Positions 33,449-45,900 of a stretch of 64,000 nt of DNA are shown in pieces. The DNA is from Penicillus capitatus (taxonomy: Eukaryota > Chlorophyta), in contig OZ287700.1 in NCBI GenBank assembly GCA_965649825.1, forward strand, positions 186,001-250,000, in the 5' to 3' direction. The first letter of the stretch is position 1, and each line of letters begins with the position of its first letter. The notes under the pieces are model-generated. The model was not told the DNA's origin and searched no databases. It saw only the letters and a program-made list of their open reading frames with translations. The position numbers and the translations under genes were made by a program.

Positions 33449-36400
33449 ATGTCGCAGCGTCAGCGTGTGAGCGTGCGGGAAACGCTTGAGAAGATGGCCG
33501 CCGCTCGCGAAGGAGCTATGACGCGTTTGGAGCAGCTCGATCTCGAGACGGCCGTCGACGTCGTGGACTACGACTCCATGTGCGAGGAAGAGTACGAAAA
33601 GCACATCCGACAAGTCAAACGCGAAGCACGTAATCTTCGTTCGCCTCTCCCCGTTGCCGTCTACTGACGGCAGTGCCACTGACGCGACTCCAGAGGAGTT
33701 CGTGGTGGATGACGAAGGGATCGGCTACGCTGAGGGCGATCAGGAAGACGTGTGCTTTCGATCGCGGCCATCGAAGCCTCGCACGAAGAAGAGGTCGTCG
33801 GAGGATGAGAAAAGTGAGAGAATCAGACGATGTGTGATCGAGGGGAAACGACGAGAGTGATGTTGGGCAGTGGCACCGAAGAAGAAGAGAACCGCGACGG
33901 AGAAGACAAGAGAGAAGAACCAGAAACCACTCGTGCTGCAAGATGTGGTGCGTGGATCCGCGACGCCATCGTCTCGAGGAATCGCTCACGATCCGGCGTC
34001 CCTCAACGCGCAGCTGCACAAGATGGAACTGCAAGGAAGGAGCAGCGAACCTCGTTTGAGCGAGAACGACGCATCTCAACATGAGGCTTCGGAGGATCAC
34101 TCTGTCGTTGCACCCAAAGCCGAGCCGAATCAGGACGGATCTGTGGATGTCCTGCCCTCTCTGTCTTCGGCAAAAGAGAATCCGTCACGTCATCCAGCCG
34201 TCTCGGCACGACGCCGTCCGTCGGAGCCGCTCGCAGGCGAACACTTGCCGTTCTTCTTCCTGGATGCCGATGACGTTCACGAGACCCACGGTACTCCACG
34301 TGCGCCGAGTGTCTCTGCGTGAACGGCATGGGTTGTGACCCAGGCACCGTGTATCTGTTTGGAAAGGTGGCGAAGGAAGGGAGCGATGGACACGCGTCGT
34401 GCTGCGTGCGCATTCCGTCCGTCGAGCGGACGTTGTACTTTGTTCCCAAGGAAGGACTGTTCGATCCAAAAGACTATCGGCTGCACTATCTCGAAACCAA
34501 GGCCAAGGAAGATCCTCAGCAGAGGGATGCGCTGGTCGCTTACCTAGATCAAGTGGCGGATCCACTCAAGAACGAGGCCCAGTCCGTTCTTAAGGCCAAG
34601 CACGTCCAGGGACCGTTCAAGATGAAGATTGTTCGACGCAACTACGCATTCGACACGCCCTCTGTCTCCCACGGACTCCAGTACGTGTTGAAGGTGAGAT
34701 GCATCGGCGCAGGAATGGCAGGCGGTTTGATCGGACGCATAGGTCTCTTGTCCGGGGAAGGGCAGCAGTCTGCCGTCCGTGCTGCAGGGACAGACGTTTC
34801 AGGCGGTGATGGGGACGAGGCAAAGCCTGCTCGAGTCCGTGCTGCTCAGGAGAAGAGTGATGGGGCCGTCGTGGCTGGCACTCACCAATCCAGCCTACCT
34901 GCCGCAGGATCAACACGTTAGGACCTGCGCACGTCGGCGCGAGGTGTCGGAAAAGGTGTGACTGTTAGAGGAGTTGGTGCGAAGTGGAGGTGGAGATCCG
35001 TTCTCACAAATGCCTCGTGGCCTGTCACAAGGATCTGCGCAACCGTCCACCACCTCCGCTCGATGTCGCCGCCCTGCAGCTCAAGACACTGCTCGATCCA
35101 CAGTCCAACACGCACCAGATCCAGATCGCCACTCTGGCTCTTCTGAAGGACGTTCCGTGCGACCACCCGATGCACGAAAAGGAATGGAACACGCCTCGCC
35201 GTCTTCGATGCTTCCACGCCGTTGCATCCTTAAGAGAACAGGCCTGGCCGCCCGGTACCCGCTGTGGAACGCTTGCAGCATAGATCTTCACGACGCTTCG
35301 TAGGCGTGGAGGAGGGGAGCACGAAGGGACTCACGCTGCACAGCAGGTATTCCGTCACGATTGCGACTCTGTGGGAGACCGATGTCGTCGTTCAGTGAGC
35401 AGTCTCTGCTGAAGGCGCTGCTGGAGTGGATGCAGGTGACGGATCCGGATGTCTTGGTCGGCCACGACGTCACCAACGTCGATCTGAGCCTCCTTCTCCA
35501 CAGAATGCAGCATCAGAAGGTGCTCTCCTCCGAAGAAAGCTCCTTCATATCAACAGCGAAAACACGATTGCTGTCAGGTCGAGGCGTGGAGCAGCCTGGG
35601 CAGACTGAAGCGAACGCGGTTTCCATCTCTTGCCGGCAAAACGGGTCCCCTCTCCGTCGTCACCGGCCGCTTGCTCTGTGACACCTTCATTTCAGGCACG
35701 TCCTGTCACTGATCAATGCTGCCGTTGTGTGATATCCGTTGTTGACTGTGTAGCCCACGAGCATCTAAAGGAGACAGAGTTCTCGTTGACGACGCTGGCC
35801 AGGTCTCAGCTGGGCGAAGTCCGCAAAGACGTGAACAGCCGGGAGTTGGAGGAGAGCTACAGCAGCGCAAGGGGACTCCACGCATGTCTGGAGACGTCGA
35901 CGGCCGACGCCCTGCTCACGCTGAAGCTCATGTTTCACTTATCAGGTTGGTCCGTGCAAGTGCTCTCGTTCTGTTAATGATCGATCGTTGCTGGTGCAGT
36001 GATTCCGCTTACCAAGCAGCTGACGAACCTGAGCGGGAGCCTGTGGAACAAGACCCTTCAGGGACAGAAGGCTCAGCGCACCGACATGCTGCTGCTTCAT
36101 GAGTTCCATAACAGAAAGTTCCTGCTGCCCGAGAAGAAGCCGCACGGTAGGGAGCGCGATTGGGATGGGCACGAAGGCAAGAGGGCAGGCGGACCGCAGT
36201 ACGCAGGAGGATTGGTTCTGGAGCCAAAGAAGGGTCTCTACGACAACATGGTCCTGCTTCTGGACTTCAACAGCCTCTATCCTTCCATCATTCAGGAATT
36301 CAGGCTCTGTTTCACGACGGTCGACCGCAGCGGAGGGGTGCCGGTCCTGCCGGGACCATCGGCGCCGGCGGACGCTCCGCTGCCGACCGTCATCAAAGGA

Positions 36401-38045
36401 CTGATCGATTCGAGGCGTCAGGTGAAGCAGTTCATCGCCACGGAGAAGGATCCCCTCGTCCTCAAGCAGCGCAAGATACGGGAGCAGGCACTAAAGCTGA
36501 CGGCGAACAGCATGTACGGTTGCTTGGGCTTCGCGCACTCCCGCTTCTTCTGCCGACCGCTGGCGGAACTGATCACGCTACAGGGCAGGACGATCCTGCA
36601 GAAGACAGTGGATCTCGTCGAGAAGCAGCTGGGATACGAGGTCGTCTACGGGGACACCGACAGCATCATGATCCACACGGGCGTCAACGATTATGATGCA
36701 GTCCGTCACACGATCGCCGAGAAGATCAAGCGCGCCGTCAACAAGAACTATCGCACGCTGAAGATCGACGTCGACGGGATCTTCCAGCCACTTCTTCTGC
36801 TCAAGAAGAAAAAATACGCGGCCGTAAAGCTATCGACAGAGAACGGCCAACTGGTGAGGCGGAGAGAGGACAAGGGACTGGACATCGTCCGACGCGACTG
36901 GTCCAGGATCGCAAAGAGCGTCGGAAACCGGGTGTTGGATGAGATCCTGTCCGGAAGGCCGTCGTCCCAAGTGGTGGAAGGTGTCCATCGGCACCTCAAA
37001 GAGATCCGAGCCTGTGTGGAGAGGGGAGAAGTGCCGCTGTCGGAATTCGAGATCGTTAAGGAACTGGCGAAGCGTCCAGAAGAGTATGCGGATGCCAAGG
37101 CCCAGCCACACGTGCAAGTCGCGCTCCGGAGGAAGCAACAGGGATACAGAGACGGCATCCATCCCGGCCAGGCGATCCCGTACGTCATCTGCTGCCTCAG
37201 TCAGGAGCACGCGGCGGGAGGAGGCAGCCATCAAGCGGAACGCGCCTACCACCCGGAGGAGCTCCGTCAACGGCCGCGGGAACTGAAAGTGGATTCGGAG
37301 TTTTACTTAGCCAACCAGGCGAGCCATTCGTCATTGCAGGACTGTTCCTGAATGATGTGCATTTCAGATCCACGCAGTCGTTTCGAGACTGTGCGAACCG
37401 ATTGTCGAGATCGATGCCAAATCGCTGGCGGAGTCGCTCGGACTGGACAGCACGAGATATAGAGCCAGACTGCATGCGGCGTCCGCGCTTCCCGTCCCTT
37501 CGCCCTCGCAGTCGCTCTTTCAAGGATGCGATCCCCTCGCATTGACAAATGGGGGTCCCCCTTTTCCGTTTTGCGGGGTCGACGACATCATCTGCGGCAA
37601 GACGACGGTGCTGGATGCAATGGCGCCGCCGGACACCGCCGAAGACTCGTCCGTTCCTGTCAGTTCAGAGCAGATGGCGAATGCCGTTACGCTTCAGGCT
37701 CGAAGGTGCATCTCCGACTACTACGATGCCTACTTCAGGGCAGAAGACGACGACCATGAGAAACCCACCCGCATCCCACATTATGCGGAGGAGACTGCGT
37801 CAGAGAAATGGATCCGCGTCGCGTCTGAAGGGCGACTGTATCGCCAGCTCTCCTTCCTCGTGCACCAGGTCGATGTCGAGAGCGCCGTAGAGCGGCTCGA
37901 GAAAGGAAAGCCGAAGGAGGAGGCGCTTGCGCATCGGAGCACCCTCGTGCAGCATCTGCAACCCGCTCTCGAGATCCTGAAGGAGTTCAGAGACGCCTCT
38001 CGCTACGGCGTCGTGGATTGGGAGGATCTGCTGAGGCCTCTTTAG
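33449..38045 (+). CDS. POLA1: DNA polymerase alpha catalytic subunit
   Basis: Family B polymerase that extends RNA primers with DNA at replication start. The N-terminus has SQRQRVSVRETLEKM, EEFVVDDEGIGYAEG as in other POLA1 proteins. Then come YLFGKV, CCVRIPSVERTLYFVP, KIVRRNYAFDTP, an exonuclease-like region (DVLVGHDVTNVDLSLLLHRM), and the polymerase motifs DFNSLYPSIIQEF (A), KLTANSMYGCLGF (B), YGDTDSIMIHT (C) and KKKKYAAVK. The C-terminal IHAVVSRLCEPIVEIDA and YRQLSFLVHQVDVESAVERL are conserved, but between them nearly all zinc-ligand Cys are missing. Introns are few relative to length. All catalytic Asp residues are present. Confidence 0.95.
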
Positions 38046-38147
38046 AGCATCCAATGGGGCAAAGGGAGAGTGCTTCAAAAAGGTTGTGCACGACGGGCCG
38101 CGTCTTTTTACAGGGGGACCGTGTTTGATGACGAGAATGTAGATGAA

Positions 38148-39437
38148 ATGATTGCGCCATCGACGACGCTGCGCCTTCTGTCGAACAGCTGCCTCGCGAC
38201 CTCTCTGCGCATCGCGTCGACCAAGCGGGCGTCTCGTGTCGACTTCCGGAGGGCGCTGAACGTGTCTCCTCCTCGGTCTTCCGCCGTTCGAGTCATGGCA
38301 ACGAAATCCGTCGTGCGTTGTGCTCTCTGCTGCGAGAGCGATAGAAGTGTAACCTCGGTTGAGCGCTAGATGAAGATGGCGCTGTGCCAGATCAAGGTGT
38401 CCGCCGACAAGATGCAGAACATCGACACGGCCCGGGCTGCTATCCAGGCGCGGTCCCCTCTCTCTGTGTGAGAAAGAGTGAGATGTCGTGTGCAGACCGC
38501 GGCATCCAACGAGGCGGATCTGGTGATGCTGCCGGAGATCTGGAACTGTCCTTACTCAAACGACTCCTTCCCCGTCTACTGCGAGCCCATTCCGGAGGCT
38601 GGCGAAAAGTCGGCATCGTCTGTCCACGACAGCCCATCGTTCCAGATGATGCGGGAAGCAGCCGAGAGGCACGGCATCTATCTCGTTGGCGGCTCCGTTC
38701 CCGAAACGAAGGACGGGAAGCTGTACAACACCTGCTGCGTCTTCGATCGCTTGGGATCCCTCATCGCCAAGCACAGGCACGAGAGGCGTTCGGTTCGACG
38801 CCCATGAGCCCAATCGCTGTGCTGCGAAGGAAAGTGCACCTCTTTGACATCGACATTCCGGGAAAGATCACGTTCAAGGAGTCGGAGACCCTGACGCCGG
38901 GCGATCATCCAACCCTCTTCGATACAGAGTTCGGCAAGTGTGCCGTGGGCATCTGCTACGACATCCGATTCGCCGAGCTCGCACTGCTCTACGCAAAGAA
39001 TGGCGCCAAACTCATCGTCTATCCGGGTCCGTGGAAACAGACTTCCCTTCCAGACGGCCGATCTGTCTGGTTCTCAGGTGCTTTCAACACGACGACTGGA
39101 CCGGCGCACTGGGAGCTTCTCCAGCGAGCACGGGCGGCTGACAATCAAGTGTTCGTCGCCATGTGTTCGCCGGCGCGGAACGAGGATGGCTATCAGGTGC
39201 GATGGTGTTTGGCCGTTGTTCTTCGTTGCTGATGTGGATCAGTAGGCCTGGGGTCACTCGACTGTCTCTGGTCCGTTCGGAGAGGTCATTGCGACGTGTG
39301 AGGAGAAGCCGACCACTGTCTACGCCACAGTCGATTTCAACGACATCGAAGAACGACGTCGAAACATGCCACTGCAGTTCCAGAAACGAAAAGACATTTA
39401 CGACCTGCTGCAGACGTCTCCCGCCCTCGCTCCATAA
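38148..39437 (+). CDS. NIT2: Omega-amidase (Nit2-type nitrilase), organelle-targeted
   Basis: Hydrolyses alpha-ketoglutaramate and alpha-ketosuccinamate. Exon 1 (ATG 38148) encodes a Ser/Arg/Ala-rich leader ([20 protein letters not shown]...), then an intron GTGCGTTG to GCGCTAG leads to [20 protein letters not shown]. The catalytic triad is present: Glu in [20 protein letters not shown], Lys in [18 protein letters not shown], Cys in [13 protein letters not shown]. Later blocks are [38 protein letters not shown] and [12 protein letters not shown]. It closely follows plant chloroplastic omega-amidase. Two introns seem to be GC-AG: after AIQ (GCGCGGTC to GTGCAG) and inside KHRK (GCACGAGA to GCGAAG). 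The protein appears complete. Confidence 0.92.
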
Positions 39438-39995
39438 CAATGCAAGCAGACTCCAACAGAAGACAATGGATTGCTAGCACAGAGACTCATTCGAGAGTCA
39501 TGTCGAGTGTTCGAAGAGACATTGCACAGATTTAACATGATTGGAGATGCCTTCTGCATTTGTGCACTTCGCTGTGTCTCCCTTGCGTTCTTTGACTATC
39601 GGTGTAAGGCTCGCTACCCATCGTACTGGACAGACAATCGTTTAATTGACATCCTGTTGATCACGCGGATCATCTCTATTGTGTTTGTCACCGCCACATT
39701 GACGGTAGGTCCACACTCTGCATGACAGAGCTGTTTGCTCTTTGGCCACTGCTGTCAAACTTGACGTGCAAACATGACTTAACCAGCAGGTAGCACGTGA
39801 TGTGTATAAGCAAACCATCCATTGAAAGATAAGAGTAAAGAATGTCCTCAGATTTGAATGATAGTAATAGAATTGACATTCTCCATGCCAAGCGCTGGAA
39901 AAGCACTTCAGCCACAGATTTGCATAGTAGGTTGTCGTGCAGGCTTTTAAGCGAACAATTCGCCGATGCACATATGGTTCGTCCAGTGTTCAACG
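39438..39995. other. Intergenic, upstream of PMP-repeat gene
   Basis: 558 bp, visibly richer in A/T than the genes beside it. Short open frames (for example plus 39471-39725) have no recognisable features. It probably includes the promoter of the PMP-repeat gene. Confidence 0.4.
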
Positions 39996-42900
39996 ATGCG
40001 AAACTTTGTACGTCTACTGATGCTCCTCTGCGGCTGTGTCAACACGCTCGCCGCTTATCCCCGTCCTTCAGAGCATTCGAAGTGCTCCTCCAGCAGGCTA
40101 CCAAAAATTTGTTCCGTTTACGCATTTACGTCTCGCGCCACTTCTGTGCTTGACGTGCGTCTCTCTAACTCGCCCTTCTGCACCACCAATGGACAAGAAA
40201 GAAATTCCACCTGACCCAGGATCTGGAGGAGACCCGGAGGTCGCTCGTTTTGTGGCGCTTGCTGAGGACTCGGCTGATTTTCGACTTGTGATAAAGCAGA
40301 ACATCAATTTCGTTGAAAGATTAAACCGGAGTACTCTTCTGACCGTGCTCGGAAAATGCAACGCTTCAACTGGCCGTGCAAAGACAAAAGAAACTGCATG
40401 CGCTGCTCTTTTCGCCTGGGCCGAAAGCACGCCAAGGGAATCTGTCGCTCCGAACGTCGTGTCAAATCATCAGCCAGATGGGAATAATGAAGGTCCGAGT
40501 TCAACGCGGACTCTGACGAAAGGAGTTCCCAAGAAAAGACCGCCTGAAAATGCGCCTACGGGCGCAAATCGAAGACCGACACAGTCTTCGGATTCCGAAG
40601 GTGAACAAATGTGCAGGGAAGGTTCAATAGGCGAAATGATGCTGGGAGTGGTAAACGTAACGGACAGAGTGCAGTCTGCAATCTCCGCAGCTCAAGGCGT
40701 GATTCAGTCGGCAAGTGAAGGAATTTGCATTGAGAAGTCCGGCGCTTTAGAAGTCCTAGAGAGATTGAAGATGGCGGCTTCAGAGATAAGGGGGCTGCAA
40801 GCGGGGCTGAGAGCCTCCCATCAGGCCTGGAGGATTTTAGACTTAGCAGAAATCAATGGTAGTATTGGCGACGTATCTGGTGAAATGGGGCCAAATATTG
40901 GACCTATTCCTCTTGGTTCGACGTACGTCCAAGCAGTAAAGAAAGGTTTGACCCGTGGAAGGAACTCGACCGCCACACAGGCACAGGCAGAGAGACCTTC
41001 CTTTATGGTGGAAAGAGAAATCGCAAGGAAGAAGATCGCTGAACGCCGTGAAGCTCTGAGAAAAGACCACTTGGCCTTACGATTTCGAGCAGTATCTGCC
41101 GGTGGAGCTGTGGCTAATCACTTGATTGCCGCGTCGGTGGCGAGGACCTCAGGCCGTAGCGAAGACCAATATCGATTACTGATCACTGACGTACGAACCG
41201 ACCGTTTTGGGACATACTATGTGCAAGTGAACGAAAAAGACTTCGAAGATGTCAGAAACAAGCTAAAAGCGAAGATGTCGACAGATAGCACTATCCTTCT
41301 TGATGGTATCGGAGAATTCAAAATGTTTGACCCTTCAGTCTCCGAAGTGAAGGGCAAAGAACCGGTAGTAGTCAAGGGAGTAGATCTACCCCTCACAATG
41401 GATCAAATTGTGACAGAGATTTGGTTAAGCAACCGCCACTTCTGGAACCTGCCGGAATCTGATTCTGTGAACGATCACATTGTTGGTGGCCAAAGACTTC
41501 GAATGAGGAAGAGAGATTCATCTGGTTTCTCAGATGGGGAATACATCAACTCGAAATCGGTGAAGATCTGGCTCAGCCCAGAGTTGATAAGAATCATTAA
41601 GGAAGACGGTGCCACGCTAAGAATAGGGTACCGCTACCACACGGTGGCTCACTTCAACAGAGCTGAGAAGACTTGTTTCCATTGTGGGCAGCGAGGAACC
41701 CATATAGCAGCAGCCTGCAGGAACAAGCCTCGCTGCTGCCGTTGTGGAGGAAATCACCCCTTGATGTTGTGTTCAGAAAGGGAAGGGGAAACTACTCCGA
41801 AAGGGAATACTACTCCGAGAGCCTCGAGTGGAATGGAGGAATTTGCCGCATGTATGGCGCCCAGAAAACCCAGACCTTCCTATATGAGAGAACCTATTTC
41901 GTTTTCCGAAAAAGGAGAGTCTCCTAGACGTAGGAGCGCATTAAGAAGAGAGGACGATGATGATGACATGGACACGGGTGAACTGTCGTGGGAAGAACGA
42001 GCGGATCTCATAACCTCATCAAACTCCAGGGGAAAAGCCCCTGGCTTTAAGTCCAGAGGTCCATCCAAACCTTAGACATGAAGAACCTCAGAGTTCTTCA
42101 ATGTAATACTAGGGCAAGCAGAAGTGCGTTTGATTTGTTAACACACAAGATGATGACTAATAAACTTGATTTGATGATTGTTTCTGACCCTCCTTTCGCC
42201 ATAAGAAGAGGAGTTTCTGTGCCGGGATTCAGTGTAGTTATGCCGAATCTTTCGGACTCTAATAAAGATAACTGTTTTGTTGCTATTATCCTACGTTCTG
42301 ACATTCCTTACTCTCCAGTTCCTTCTAGCAGTCCTCGGGTTTGTTCGGTGAACATACCCCTAGAGAAGGATCAAATCGCCTTTATCGCGACGTACTGCCG
42401 TCCTGGAGATGGAGAAGGTTTGGGAGAAACCATCAGTCTGTATAGAAGAATCAAGTCGCAGGGGATGAAACGTATAGTGATTGGGGGAGATTTTAACGCA
42501 AAATCCTACTTGTGGGGACCGGATACCATTCAACCTGACAAGACAGGCCATTCTGTGATGAATTGGATGGCAGAAGACAACATACAAATAATAAACGAAT
42601 TCCCATGCGCTCCGACTTACACTGGTCTCAATAATTCTCGAAGCTGGATTGATCTGACGCTTTCCAGTGATGCAATGCTGAAGTGGATTCATGACTGGTC
42701 AGTGGATGAGAAACCTGCGGAGTTTTCGGATCATCACTTGATTGAATTTACGATTGGATTGCATTCCCAGCTTGCGTCTGAGGAGCCAACAATCAATTGG
42801 AGGCGTTGTGATTGGGAAGTTCTGGAAGAAGTCCTCCCACGAAAACTAGACGAGGAAGGGTGGTTGGCAAAGAACTGGAATGAGCTTTCGAATGATTGCC

Positions 42901-45900
42901 TCGAGGCGGAAGTTGAAAAATTCTCGAAATCCATCGCTCAATGGGCGCGTGAATTTGCCCCCTTGAAGAAGCGACAAAACGAAAGGAAACACTGGTGGAC
43001 ACCTGAGGTTAACACCGCCCATAGGAACATTAAGCGAGCAAGGAGAGCTGCAGAAAGGCACCGCAGAAAATTTGGTAACTGCCCAGAATGCCTTCTTCAT
43101 AAAATCGATGAGTGCAAAATTGCTTTCTCGAAGAAAGTGGCAGAGGTTAGAAAAGAACACTGGCACGAGTTCTTAGAGGAAACCACCCAGAAAGACATGT
43201 GGGAAAAATTTAGAAGGGTGACCAATCCAAGGCGTCCTCTTGATCTCTCGACAGTACTAACTCCTGAAGGACTATCTATCTCTGAACCAGAAGCCGTAAT
43301 CGAAACTCTAGCGCAGAAGTTTTTCCCGGATGCTGTCGAAGTTGGAGTTTCACCTGGTGATGTTTCAGAGCATGTGGATGACACTCAAATCGGAAATCAA
43401 ACATACAAGAATGTCCCGAGGGTTACAGAAGGAGAAGTTCTCCATGCTCTGTTTTCTGGAAAGAGATTTGGTGCTCCCGGACACGATGGAGTAATAAATA
43501 ACGTACTAAGAGTGATCTCTCCTTGCTTGCTGCAAACCTTAGCTCGTCTTTTCACAACCTGTCTGGAAAGAGGACTTCTGCCAAAGACCTGGAAGAAGAC
43601 CTGCATCATCCCAGTTCCAAAGGGACCTAACCCAAACTCAGAAGTTAAATTAATGCGACCGATTAGTCTCATACCAGTCATATCTAAAGCCCTTGAAACG
43701 ATAGTGACAAGGAGATTATCCTTTTGGGCTGAGACTGAGCAAAAGCTCTGTCATTTCCAATTCGGCTTCAGAAGCGGAAGATCCACTTCGGATGCGCTCC
43801 TCAAAGTAGTTGAGGACATCGAGATACCCAGAAGAGAGGGGAAGATATCGAGATGCTGTTTTCTGGACATAAAAGCGGCATTTGATTCGGTTCCGGCGTG
43901 CTTACTCGTGGAGAGGCTAAAAGAAATCGGAGTGCCAACATACATCTGGGGATTCGTAATCTCATTCACCAAAGGAAGGGAGGCCGTCCTACAGGTCGGC
44001 GGAAAAGAAAAGACTTTTGAACTAATGGGTGGAACCCCTCAAGGATCCCCGCTCAGTCCGCTGCTCTTCATATTATACCTTGACCCAGTCATTCAATCGG
44101 TTGTCAGAGGGAACGAGGTTAAGGCGCAAGCTTATGCTGACGACATGGTAATTCTGGCAACCGGGTCCGACATGTTTTCGGTCACAGAGAAGCTACAGAG
44201 GGGAGTGGAACGCGTCAACCACGATCTTTCTCAGATGGGCCTACTTCTCAGCCCCGAAAAATGCAAAACTATGACATTTGTGAAGAAGAGACAAAGCCAA
44301 GAAGACCCTATAGGGATCAGTCTGGATTCGTGTACACTAGAGGAAACGGGTGTCGTAAAGTACCTTGGTTTACAGCTGGACAGAAAGCTTGAATGGAAAG
44401 AACACATTCAAGGAACCTTCAGAAAGGCACTTCTCAGAACTCAGATGCTTCAGAGAATGTGTGGCAAACGGTGGGGACTACCTCCAGGAATCGTGGATAA
44501 GATTGTCAAAGGAGCTATTTGGCCAGTTCTATTTTACGGGGTGGAAGCATACGGAGGCTTTACATGTGTCCTAAAAGATCTAAAGCTGTACGATCAAGTG
44601 ATCCGCAGGTGCGGCCTCCTGACATCCGGCTGTCTTAAGACCACTCCCTATCCATCTGTTTATCGACTCTCAGGCCTTTCGCCAGCTCATGTGGAGATAT
44701 CCTCGCGAATACTTAGATGTGGACGCAGGATGGCTTGCAGAAATCATATTATGGCTGAAGAGAATGATTGGAATAAACAAGGTTCTTCTTTTCATCAGTC
44801 CTTGCTAGTGGAGTCCAGACGAGTGAGCAGAGAGACTGGAATGAATTTCCTCGAGGGTACTAAAAGAATCTCCCATCTTCTGTCGCCAATGGAGCTGGCT
44901 GATCTTATCCCATTAAGAGGATGCGAGTCCCTGGAGGTTCAACAAGCATACAAACTTTATGTGGTGTCGATTACCTCACAAGAAGCGATTAGTGTAGTAT
45001 CAACTATAAGATCCCCATCAGGAGACGAGGTGTGCAAGTTCCATCTCAGGCTTGGTTCAGAAAGGGACAAATCAGAGGTTGAAATGAGAGCACTCAGAGT
45101 AGCCCTCGAAAGAGCCCAAGACTTCTGCAAGTCTAGAGATAATCTTGCCATCATCTCCTCTCACACGAGAATCAGAAAGCAGTTGAAAAGGTGGACGTAC
45201 ATCTCTGACGAGACTGCAAAGTGCCAGGCTCTGCTTTCGTCCATGAATGCTTGCTGGATCCAGTTAACAGCCACAGGAGATTGGGCCCCTATAATGAGCC
45301 TGAAGCTCTCTGCGAAACAGTACGATGAATGGTCGGTCTGCGAAGAGATCGGCACAGACGAGATTTGGGTGAAGAAGAAAGTGAAAAACTTCTTAGACAA
45401 ACGTGTTGCCTCTTATCTTGAGGAATTCACAACCGGCAGATCGCTTACAGACATTCAGCTGCCCTTTGTCAGTGGTGCTTTTCCGGGCAAGAATTTGCTG
45501 AGGTGGGAAGGAAGTTTAGTTTCTCAGGTTCTCTCAAATCACTTTCCATCTCGTTGTTATTCAGACAGATTCCAAGTTCACCGCAAAGGCAAGATCTGTG
45601 ACTGTGATCACGAACCAGACGACCGGGATCATCTTGTATTAAGATGCCCAAGATACAGAAAAGAAAGAAAACAGCTTTACGATGATCTGGGTCTTAAGGC
45701 TCAGAAACTGAATTGGAAGGAGATTTTTGAACACAACTGGCTCCCATTTGCCAAATTTCTTGAATCTATCTGTGCGAGTTGGGTTCGGGCACCCTGATTG
45801 AACAAAGTCTACATTAAAACCGAATATTGTATCGCTCCGGGCTGATTTGTTATTCAAAAGCCCGTGTAAATCTCACAAACTTCTCTCTCTCCAGCAGGCT

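Larger units (their letters stand above)
40103..45888 (+). mobile_element. Full-length non-LTR retrotransposon (LINE, R1/jockey-like)
   Basis: A 5.8-kb element between perfect 15-bp target-site duplications. It has an 86-nt 5' leader, two intact open frames separated by 2 nt (TAG AC ATG), and a 91-nt 3' UTR. There is no poly(A) tail; it ends ...CTTCTCTCT before the duplication. Intact frames, full length and identical flanking repeats indicate recent insertion. Codon use and base composition (more A-rich) differ from the host genes. The clade (R1, jockey or a relative) is inferred from an APE endonuclease, an RT and a CCHC-bearing ORF1. Confidence 0.95.

Noticed and set aside
44900-45300. Functional RNase H domain in LINE ORF2
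   Set aside because: Some spacing resembles RNase H but the catalytic acidic residues are not evident, so it was called only RNase H-like.
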